Shown here: positions 49,688 to 58,840 of the stretch, in pieces
How positions within the stretch are numbered: the stretch's first letter is position 1
How the letters are laid out: every line of letters starts with the position of its first letter
DNA from: Liolophura sinensis
Lineage: Eukaryota > Mollusca > Polyplacophora > Chitonida > Chitonidae
Length of the DNA stretch: 64,000 bases
Direction: 5' to 3'
NCBI RefSeq assembly: GCF_032854445.1
Contig: NC_088302.1
Span: 32,831,979 to 32,895,978 of the forward strand
Made by a program: the position numbers and the translations under genes
The notes under the pieces: generated by a model
Told to the model about the DNA's origin: nothing
The model's input: only the letters and a program-made list of their open reading frames with translations
Databases searched by the model: none

Positions 49688-51336
49688 TGTCTACAAAGTG
49701 TTAAGACGAAATGCGTGTAATAATTACTTCTCTCATTACTTCTGCAGGTATGTTTAACAAGTGTTATGACGAAATGCGTGTACTGTCATTACTTTTATAG
49801 GTATGTTTGCCAAGTGTTATGACGAAATGCGTGTATTGTCATTACTTTTGTAGGTATGTTTACCAAGTGTTTTGAGGAAATGCGTGTATTCTTATTAATT
49901 CTGCAGGTTTGTTTAACAAGTGCTATGAAGAAATGTGTGTTTTCTCATTACTTCTGCAGGTATGTTTAACAAGTGTTATGACGAAATGCGTGTATTGTCA
50001 TTACTTCTGTAGGTATGTTTAACAAGTGTTATGACGAAATGCGTGTATTGTCATTACTTTTGTAGGTATGTTTACCAAGTGTTTTGAGGAAATGCGTGTA
50101 TTCTCATTAATTCTGCAGGTTTGTTTAACAAGTGCTATGAAGAAATGTGTGTTTTCTCATTACTTCTGCAGGTATGTTTAACAAGTGTTATGACGAAATG
50201 CGTGTATTGTCATTACTTCTGTAGGTATGTTTAACAAGTGTTATGACGAAATGCGTGTATTGTCATTACTTTTGTAGGTATGTTTACCAAGTGTTTTGAG
50301 GAAATGCGTGTATTCTCATTAATTCTGCAGGTTTGTTTAACAAGTGCTATGAAGAAATGTGTGTTTTCTCATTACTTCTGCAGGTATGTTTACCAAGTGT
50401 TATGACGAAATGCGTGTATTGTCATTACTTCTGTAGGTATGTTTAACAAGTGTTATGACGAAATGCGTGTATTGTCATTACCTCTGCAGGTATGTTTAAC
50501 AAGTGTTATGACGAAATGCGTGTATTGTCATTACTTTTGTAGGTATGTTTACCAAGTGTTTTGAGGAAATGCGTGTATTCTCATTAATTCTGCAGGTTTG
50601 TTTAACACGTGCTATGAAGAAATGTGTGTTTTCTCATTACTTCTGCAGGTATGTTTAACAAGTGTTATGACGAAATGCGTGTATTGTCATTACTTCTGTA
50701 GGTATGTTTAACAAGTGTTATGACGAAATGCGTGTATTGTCATTACTTTTGTAGGTATGTTTACCAAGTGTTTTGAGGAAATGCGTGTATTCTCATTAAT
50801 TCTGCAGGTTTGTTTAACACGTGCTATGAAGAAATGTGTGTTTTCTCATTACTTCTGCAGGTATGTTTAACAAGTGTTATGACGAAATACGTGTATTGTC
50901 ATTACTTCTGTAGGTATGTTTAACAAGTGTTATGACGAAATGCGTGTATTGTCATTACTTTTGTAGGTATGTTTACCAAGTGTTTTGAGGAAATGCGTGT
51001 ATTCTCATTAATTCTGCAGGTTTGTTTAACAAGTGCTATGAAGAAATGTGTGTTTTCTCATTACCTCTGCAGGTATGTTTACCAAGTGTTATGACGAAAT
51101 GCGTGTATTGTCATTACTTCTGTAGGTATGTTTAACAAGTGTTATGACGAAATGCGTGTATTGTCATTACTTTTGTAGGTATGTTTACCAAGTGTTTTGA
51201 GGAAATGCGTGTATTCTCATTAATTCTGCAGGTTTGTTTAACAAGTGCTATGAAGAAATGCGTGTTTTCTCATTACCTCTGCAGGTATGTTTACCAAGTG
51301 TTATGACGAAGTGTGTGTATTCTCATGACTTCTACA
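49688..51336 (+). repeat. Satellite of 53-bp monomers in a 212-bp four-monomer higher-order repeat
   Basis: Thirty 53-bp monomers can be placed from 49747, preceded by one diverged unit. Four types follow in order: a (AACAAGTGTTATGACG, ending TTCTGTA), b (same core, ending TTTTGTA), c (ACCAAGTGTTTTGAGG) and d (GGTTTGTTTAACAAGTGCTA). The d monomers start at 49906, 50118, 50330, 50595, 50807, 51019 and 51231. Spacing is 212 bp except for one 265-bp interval, where an extra a-type monomer sits at 50436. The near identity of the 212-bp blocks implies recent homogenisation by unequal exchange or amplification. Confidence 0.97.
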
Positions 51337-51870
51337 GCCATGTTTGCTGAGTGTTATGAGGGAATGAAGTTTTTGTCCTGGCTTACTAGGTGTTCATCTG
51401 AATGCTTGTGTTCTTATCATATGTTACTCTTCTCAACAGCCACGTTTCCTGTTATGACAAAATCCGTGTGTTCAGTATCATTTCTACAGCCAGGTATAGT
51501 GTTATGACGAAAACCTTGTATTCTGGATCATTTCTGCAACCACGTTTAGTGTTATGACGAAATGATTTTGTTCTTACCATTTCTGCAGCTACATTTACCG
51601 TTATGAGAAAAGCTTGTGTCCTTATTTCTTCTGCAGCCACGGTTACTGCAGTGACGAAAGGCTTGTGTTGTCATGACTGCTGCAGCTACGTTTACTGAAA
51701 ATTAGGACAAAATGTCACCTCTGCACCCAGAATATTAATTGCCACGCTTAGTATACGACGAAATGCTTGCGTTCGTATCACTTCTTCAGCCACGCTTACT
51801 TATGGCGAAATGCCTGTGTTTATTATGACAGCTACGTTTACTGTTATAATGAAGCAATAATCTTGGTTAG
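51337..51870 (+). repeat. Diverged flanking monomers of the 53-bp satellite
   Basis: Units of about 50-55 bp with the core GTTATGACGAAATG and the junction TTTCTGCAGCCACGTTTA continue to the right of the ordered array, with rising divergence. They carry CCACG or CTACG where core monomers have GGTATG. These look like older copies that escaped homogenisation. Confidence 0.8.
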
Positions 51871-52936
51871 CTCTTCAGAACCACGTGTATCTACTCGCAC
51901 GACAACATGCTGGTTCCTGCTTTCATCAATTGCTCATGACGTGTGTTAATGCTCATGACGAAATGTTTACGATATCAACTAATCAGATCAGCCACGTGTA
52001 TAAATTAACATCTTCAGGATCCAGCCGGTTAGTTGCTGGCTATAACCTGATGATATCGATAATTCAGGCAATACCGCGTTAATGTAGTAAGCCGAGTATT
52101 GAACACCGTCCCCTTTATGATACATGATATGACCCATGTCTAATTATGTTTAATTCAAGCCAGGTAAGCCCTACAGGTATAAGTGAAATGGTAGACTTCT
52201 CGAGGAAATGTCCACAGGGGTTAATCACTTATGACACAGGTAAATATGCTGATATTAGCTGCGGGTTTCCTGCACGCCATTTCAAGCCTGTCTGGTCACA
52301 AAGGCCCATGCGTCATGGGGACCACTTACAGCGATCGACGCTTTTATTGACGTACCTGAGAAAAGTGCTACCATAATCCCTACTTAGTCCATTTTATCGG
52401 GGTAATACACCGCTATTATCTCCTGATAAAACCAGCACTGGCCTGTCGTTAACACGGCACTGGGTACTGTCGCTTGATCCAGACCGAAAGCCCTGAACCA
52501 GAACCAGATAGGAAAAGGTCATCGGTGTTGGAGGTGGCTCTGTTGACACAGACCATCGGCCGTGATGATGATAGCGGCACCTGAGTCAGACAAACCCGCC
52601 TTGACAGACTAATACCGAGTTTACGAGCACAGGCGTCATATCGTGTGATGTGTTCAATGACAAAATCAACAGGACCGTATCGTTAACAGGCAGACGTACC
52701 TCATATGTAGGCTGTATTCCGATGTCAGTGTCGCGTATTTACCGTGTATTGTTTAATGAGTATCCAGTTTAAGGTCATTTCGAACGTAGCACAAAGTTCA
52801 GTTGGTTGCATTCCGAAGATCCGGATTCAGTTCAAGCCTTTAACATGGATGTGGTGGATCCCTTCGGTCTCAATCTTGGTGCTGCCTTGGTGACAATAAA
52901 CCGTCAACGGCGTCAGCGGAGCCGTTTGCGCAGTTT
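51871..52936. other. Intergenic stretch, no gene seen
   Basis: ORFs of 76 codons or fewer, except the 115-codon frame that runs into the SINE at 52949. No recognised element. Confidence 0.55.
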
Positions 52937-53207
52937 AACGTTTGTTGATTTTTTTTTTTTTGATTGGTGTTTTACGCCGTACTCAAGAATATTTCACTTA
53001 TACGACGGCGGCCAGCATTATGGTGGGCGGAAACCGGGCAGAGCCCGGGGGAAACCCACGACCATCCGCCGGTTGCTGGCAGACCTTCCCACGTACGGCC
53101 GGAGAGGAAGCCATCATGAGCTGGACTTGAACTCACAGCGACCGCATTGGTGAGAGACTCCTAGGTCATTACGCTGCGCTAGCGCGCTAACCAGCAACGT
53201 TTGTTGA
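52937..53207 (-). mobile_element. Complete tRNA-derived SINE with 12-bp target-site duplication (element 52949..53195)
   Basis: On the minus strand the tRNA-like head begins near 53195 with GGTTAGCGCGCTAGCGCAGC, containing an A box (TAGCGCAGCG, 53181..53172) and a B box (GAGTTCAAGTCC, 53134..53123). The body follows with CGTACGTGGGAAGGTCTGCC, GGTCGTGGGTTTCCCCC, CATAATGCTGGCCGCCGTCG and GAAATATTCTTGAGTACGGC. It ends AACACCAATCA plus a run of A. The word AACGTTTGTTGA flanks it exactly at 52937..52948 and 53196..53207. Such elements are transcribed by RNA polymerase III and moved by a LINE's reverse transcriptase. The perfect duplication implies a fairly recent insertion. Plus-strand ORFs here are element-derived. 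Confidence 0.96.
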
Positions 53208-53256
53208 AGGCCACTTTCACCAATATGGCTTTCATATATGCACATATCATGTAAGA

Positions 53257-53388
53257 AAGTTTGTTAGTGTAAGGCCAAAGATAGGTGGCTTATCCTGGGT
53301 TCCTGCACCCATGACGCTGAGCACCATCGTGTGAGTGAAATATTCTTGAGTACGACATTAAGCAACAAGAAATAACTAAAATAAATAC
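53257..53388 (+). mobile_element. Decayed SINE, second subfamily
   Basis: GGTGGCTTATCCTGGGTTCC, CTGAGCACCATCGTGTGAGT, GAAATATTCTTGAGTACGAC and an ATAA-type tail. It lies just to the right of the complete SINE and is in the opposite orientation. Confidence 0.7.
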
Positions 53389-53795
53389 ATTGATGGAGTG
53401 TATGTTAAGCTATTGAGGATACACCAAAGAAGTTTGGAACCTCTTTTCCCAGTATAACCATCTTTTCATTACAAGAAATATTACAGCCGCTTCTTGGGCC
53501 GTCAACACTAGAGTGAGCAAGTTAGTCAGGCGAAAATTGGCAATAAGGTAATCACATCACAGCATACAAAACGATGACATTCAGTGAACAGTTTTCGTGG
53601 AATGTTGACATTTATTGTACATTTCAAGTGTTTTCCAGAAAATGGCTGCAACAATTATACCAAAAAGTTTACCCATGAAGTAATGGTCAGTTCTTATAGT
53701 TGTCCTCCCGCCAAAAGATCCCTGAATCACTCCTCGGAATGGCTGCGAAGGTGATTGATATACTGTGTAAATAACATAGCGGATGAAAGGTTTAT

Positions 53796-54400
53796 GTGAA
53801 AGTAAATGTTACATTGCTAAACACTAGGATGTGCTATAACGGTAAACGTGTTGCATTCCTAATCACTACAATGTACTACAATGGTAAATGTCATACATTG
53901 CTAAACACTAGGATGTACTATAACGGTAAACGTGTTGCATTCCAAATCACTACAATGTACTATAATGGTAAATGTCATACATTGCTAAACACTAGAATGT
54001 ACTATAACGGTAAATGTGTTACATTCCTAAACACTGGGATGTACATGTACTATTATATACAGTAAATATGTGACATTCCTAAACACTGGGATCTGTTAAT
54101 ACGGTAAATACATTCCTAAATACTGGGATGTACTATTATATGGTAAATGTGTTACATTCCTGAACACACAACACTCAGATAAAGTATTCGGCTGAACATG
54201 TTACACATGCCTGAATACAAGGATTAACGGTTATGGTGCGTTAGACTTTCAGGAACATTCCCGTAAATTACTGAGATTAATATATTGCATTCCTGAACCT
54301 TTATGTAAATACCACAGAGGAATGTATTATATTATTTAACACTCAGATAAATGGTTCATGCGAATATGTTACTCTGCTGAACAACCGGGTTAAAATGTTT
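53796..54400 (+). repeat. 42-bp satellite, subfamily 1, partly as 84-bp dimers
   Basis: ACATTGCTAAACACTAGGAT occurs at 53811, 53895 and 53979, exactly 84 bp apart. Each 84-bp block holds two 42-bp halves, the second starting GCATTCCTAATCACTACAAT or similar. From 54021 the units are single and increasingly diverged (54073, 54110, 54153). The 89-codon plus-strand ORF through the dimers is open because 42 is a multiple of three. Confidence 0.9.
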
Positions 54401-54960
54401 AGGTGACTACGTTCCGCTGCTGAACAACCGGACAAAATGTGCAGGTGAATACGTTCCTATGCTGAAAAGCCGGGGAAACTGTTCAGGTGAATACGTCCCG
54501 CTGCTGAACAACCGGACAAAATGTGCAGGTGAATACGTTACTATGCTGAACAGCCGGGCAAAATGTGCAGGTGAAGACATTCTGCTATTGCGGGTAAAAT
54601 GTTCATGTGAATATGTTCTGCAGCCGAACAACCGGGAAAAATGTTCAAGCGAATACGTTCCGCTGCTAAACAACCGGACAAAATGTGCAGGCGAATACCT
54701 TACTATGCTGAACAGCCGGGCAAAATGTTCACGCGAATACGTTCCGCTGTTGAACAACCGCACAAAATGTGCAAGTGAAGACATTCCGCTGCTGAACAGC
54801 CGGTCAAAATGTTCATGTGAATTCGTTCCGCTGCTGAAAAACCGGGCAAAATGTTCAGGTGAATACGTTACTCTGCTGAACAACCGGACAAAATGTGCAG
54901 GTAAAGACATTCCGCTGCTGAACAGCCGGGCAGAAAATGTTCAGGAGAATACGTATCACT
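54401..54960 (+). repeat. 42-bp satellite, subfamily 2
   Basis: Unit of the form GTGAATACGTTCCGCTGCTG then AACAACCGGACAAAATGTGCAG-like text, about 13 units. One unit is 6 bp short near 54590. Plus-strand (54459..54971) and minus-strand (54910..54407) frames both stay open for about 170 codons; the plus frame reads CSGEYVPLLNNRTK-like 14-residue repeats. Stops close the frame just upstream and no exon joins it, so coding is unlikely. Confidence 0.92.
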
Positions 54961-56004
54961 CTGTTCAATAGAATATGTTTCATTTTTTAATATTTAGAAT
55001 AAGTTTTTTTTAACTCAATTGGTTATACTCCTGAAAATGTAAGGTAGCAATATCCGCAATTGCAGAGAGCAAAATTTTAATAAAATTCCACTTTAATGAC
55101 GCTCACTCATCGGAGTGTTTTTAAATTTTAGCTGAAGCAATAACAGCCGCACAATGGCGATCTGCTTTAAATTGCTAGTGGGGGTCCTTTTTTCTAACGG
55201 TTCTAGCTGCTCAATAACGCATTCTTTCACAAGCATTTTTAAATCACACTACCGCCAATAAAACGAACGACAGTATCGTGAAATAACTGATTTTAGGTCT
55301 GGCGAATCGTTCCTCTGGTTCGTTCGTAGATCAGGAATAGCACGAAGCGAGTGGCGTTTCAACGACCAACTTTTTCAACTGACCTCCTCCAGTTGCTCGA
55401 GTTAAATTGATGTCCACAGATCGGTGCATGCAGCTGTGGACGCGATATCTTTGGGTCCGCGTGTCCCTGAGGAGTGTGATAATATTTGACGTTACTTTCA
55501 TCGAGGTTAACTTTATGGTATTCTATTGTTTCACATAAACCCACGGCTGGTTAATCGCGAGGTGCTCCTCTTACAAATTATACCCAGACCACCGACATCT
55601 TCATACAACCTTGATCGCTTTATGCCTCTTTTCCCCGTAGAATTCTGACCGCGGATTTCCCTTTGAGATTTGCTGGTCATATCCTGTTGGTTGAAGCGGC
55701 CACATGGAATCAATATGACACTTAATGCCTCTCTTGATGGCAGCCGCAACATCAAAATTCACCATGGACTATAACTCTGACCATTTTTTCAGTAACAGAC
55801 CAGACAGGATCGTCCCAGCTGGCAAATTAGAGCCAACGCTTTTAAATTGTTTACGGCCAGTAACACGTTTTCCCTTTGTTTCCTTCCTAGTGAGTGTCCA
55901 ATACATGAGCCATATCAAACAGTTCTGAACTACGTGGGGATTTTTTTTGCCATCATTTGGTTTAAGTGTATCCGGTATTCAACGTTTATTGCTATTTTAC
56001 CTTT
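54961..56004. other. Intergenic stretch, no gene seen
   Basis: ORFs of 74 codons or fewer, unrecognised. No repeat noted. Confidence 0.55.
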
Positions 56005-56475
56005 TTCCAGGTAGGTAATAAAGCACCCGACAGTTGGATTTTTTACTTTGTATTATCGAAACATCTCAGGAAGGGGCTAAAACAACAACAAATAATATCG
56101 AGAAAATATAGTTGTTTATTCCAAGTAACAAAGGACTTAAATTTTTACTCATTGTCATCTAAATACTTCGGAAAGGCGTTGAACAAAACAGTGTTTTATT
56201 CCACGTCACAATGACATTACTACGTGTAATTACCATCCGAACATCTCCTTAACCCCCCCCCCCCACCTCTCCAAAAAAAAAAAAAAAAGGAACATGCCTG
56301 AGAAAATGTTAGCAAAATAGTCTTTATTCCACGTAATAAAGCACTTCACAGTGAAAAATTTTAACCGATTGTCAGGCGTTATAACAATCCAACAAATAGT
56401 TGGAGCAAATGTTCAGAAAGTAGCCAGTGTTTATTTTCGGTCTGAGGCAAAATAGTGTTTATTCCAAGCTATTGT
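56005..56475 (+). repeat. Degenerate tandem repeat with TTTATTCCA(A/C)G anchors
   Basis: Anchors GTTGTTTATTCCAAGTAACA (56111), GTGTTTTATTCCACGTCACA (56191), GTCTTTATTCCACGTAATAA (56320) and GTGTTTATTCCAAGC (56455) are spaced 80, 129 and 135 bp. Each is preceded by ACAAAACA- or GCAAAATA-like text. A run of 12 C (56253..56264) and a run of 16 A (56273..56288) lie inside. Confidence 0.65.
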
Positions 56476-56499
56476 TGATTGGGTAGAAAAGTGATGAAG

Positions 56500-56812
56500 C
56501 GGTGTCTGTGAACGGGTACAGGCATTACACAAGACAAGCCAATCGCCTGGCTCTGGAACTATCCCTTGTAGCAATCAGTTAGCCATCTGCCAGTTTTTGA
56601 TGCATACTGATTGCTGTGTTGGGTATAAAGAGGGTATCGGGAGAGGTCGGTGGTGGCGACCGGATAGCTGTGGATAGTTAGGGACTGCTGGCCATTATTT
56701 AAACAGCAGATGAAATCGGATCTAACCGATGGAACTTTCGGAAATTCGGAGAGGTGCGATCTATCTGCGTTGGTCTGGTTACACTGAAGAATAAATATAT
56801 ATTATGTCGCCA
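56500..56812 (+). mobile_element. Possible solo LTR or isolated promoter
   Basis: A good TATA box (GGGTATAAAGAGG, TATAAAG at 56624..56630) is followed about 165 bp later by AATAAA (56790..56795). A promoter and a polyadenylation signal this close together in a short stretch is the layout of a retrotransposon LTR. I could not find clear TG..CA ends, a target duplication, or a second copy in the window. A 74-codon ORF (56804..57028) begins just after it and has no recognisable domain. Confidence 0.22.
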
Positions 56813-58069
56813 GGCCGGTGCCGGCTAGACAAACCAATCCATTGTAATTGCACGTTGAGGTGTCTTGGCAAACCCTGGCTAGCCAATAACCCCATCTTTG
56901 GTATCGCTGAATTAAGCAGGCAAGCTGCCTCCACGTTTGACGTGCTGAAGGATGGCTACTTCTTATTAAAGACTGCGTCCACCACGACACATGGTCCTGA
57001 CCGAGTTCATATCATGACCAGGTCATGAAGATTGGCACCACACGTCTTACTGAGGGCGCTTTCTATCGATGACCAAGAAAGGCGATTCTTACAATAAACC
57101 GAAAGCAATTTTAAAATTGAATTGGCAACCACTTGTGTGGTTATTTCCAGAGTAAAGGCACTGCGACCATGTAACCTACCGACCCATTCAAAACTTTAAA
57201 TCCTTTTTAGAGTTCTTTGGCATAGTTTATTGACTTGGAATGTTCTTTCTCGTATTTCAGCTGATGCCAAACCTTCTGCTTACTGTCGCAGTTTTTGGTT
57301 GACCCGTTCTCCTGACCCGCGCTCAAATTTTAACATCCTTTGTGAGAAAATTCTTTTGTACTGCATGTGAAGTTATGGATTTCGAATGTTTTTCTTTGCA
57401 ATCGCCTGAAGCCAAACCTCTAAGCAATGTCGCCCTTTTTGGTCGAATTCTGAGGATTTTTACTCATTAAAAGCGCATGTGTATAATCGTGTTATTTTAC
57501 GATCTGAAAACGTCTCCTATCAGTGCTTTGAGTCATGTTATTTTTCCATCTGAAAATGGAATCCTGACTCATCATGTTATTTTTCCATGAAAATAGACCG
57601 CTTTGACTCCTCTTAATTGTGTGAGTCAAAGTAGAAGTGGAACTAACTCTTGTATACCTTTAGTAGCAATGGCATCCAAGCAGAAGGTTAACGGGGTTTT
57701 GCATTCTGGCATTCCAGTGGATAAAGCATACGGCGTTGACCTTCGGGCTATAACCTTTCATGTTCCTATATGGCATTTCCATATGTGTGAAGAGCATCTC
57801 GTATAAGTAGCCTATCGATAATACGGTTCTAATTTGAGAAATCCAGCACTAATGGATTATGAATGTAGTTTATTTTTTATTTCTCTGGGAAACAGGCAAG
57901 TGTATATATTCACTAAGACTTTGATGTGGCAATTGGCAGCCTGCGGGTCATATATGGTAGGTATTTAGAGCCAATTGGTAATTAATGCCCAGTTGGTATT
58001 ATATTGCTAACGGCGTCCGTAGACACACAGCATTAATGACCCTCTTAATTGAGGTAAAATCTATTTGAT
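56813..58069. other. Intergenic stretch with a ~146-bp diverged duplication
   Basis: TGATGCCAAACCTTCTGC (about 57262) and TGAAGCCAAACCTCTAAGC (about 57408) lie in similar surroundings (GGAATGTTCTTTCT / CGAATGTTTTTCTT before, GTTTTTGGTTGACC / CTTTTTGGTCGAAT after). CATGTTATTTTTCCAT occurs twice near 57534 and 57575. No gene seen. Confidence 0.5.
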
Positions 58070-58840
58070 TCGTCTACTTTATTTACCGTTACTGCGTTGT
58101 AAGCGTTACCAATACACCGGTCTATTAATCAACCAATCATACAAATAATGGGTGATAAACTTGTTGGCACAACAGTGTGAGCAACACCTTGAAATAGTTA
58201 AATCAGTCTACCCATCATCCACGCTCAAGTTTATCGCATTATGATTGTTTACATGAAACCGATTTTTCGTTTCAAAAAAGCAATGAGCGATAACCTTAAA
58301 TCAAGCAATCATTCAGAGAATGAGCGCAAACTTGTGTTTTATATCCCCCAGTGAGAATTTCAGTACAATAAACCAGTCTATGAATAAACCTATTTTTCAA
58401 GCAGGAATCTGTAACCTCGATTTTATCGTTGTTTGAGAGTTACTGAAAAACATTTTGTTAATCAACGAGCCGTTTGGGTGTATATAAGGTATATTTTATC
58501 GCTGAATAAGTGTTACAGTAAACCTGTCTGCCAGTCAACCAAGAATGCATGCAGTAAGACGTAAGGTCGGTTGTTTTCTTAGTATGCGAGTTAAGCAAAA
58601 CAAAACAAACACAGCTTGTCTGTCGACCTATGATTTAGGTTTTAGAACTGATTGAGCCGATTTTATCACAGTGCTCGAGTTAACAACCAGTCATTCTTTC
58701 AGTCAACTAACCAGGCATGAAGTCATTCAGATAGGCTTGACTTTATCGGAGTGTGAGTGTTAAGAATGTACGACTATGCCAATCAATCATTCGATCATGC
58801 AAACAATGAGAGCTACGTTGGCTTAATTTCCCACAAGACC
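58070..58840. repeat. Highly degenerate repeat field with TTTATCG / AATCAACCAATCAT-like words
   Basis: Variants of 'GATTTTATCG..GTGTGAGTGTTA', 'ACAGTAAACCTGTCTG', 'CCAATCAACCAATCAT' and 'CAATGAG' recur at about 58090, 58370, 58495, 58655 and 58745. Spacing is irregular (roughly 100-160 bp). This is an old tandem array; the exact unit cannot be fixed by eye. Confidence 0.45.

Noticed and set aside
49688-51336. CRISPR array
   Set aside because: The repeats are contiguous with no unique spacers, and the genome is clearly eukaryotic.
54407-54971. Plus- and minus-strand ORFs of about 170 codons with 14-residue repeats
   Set aside because: Open on both strands for the same arithmetic reason (42-bp unit). 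The frame closes immediately outside the array.
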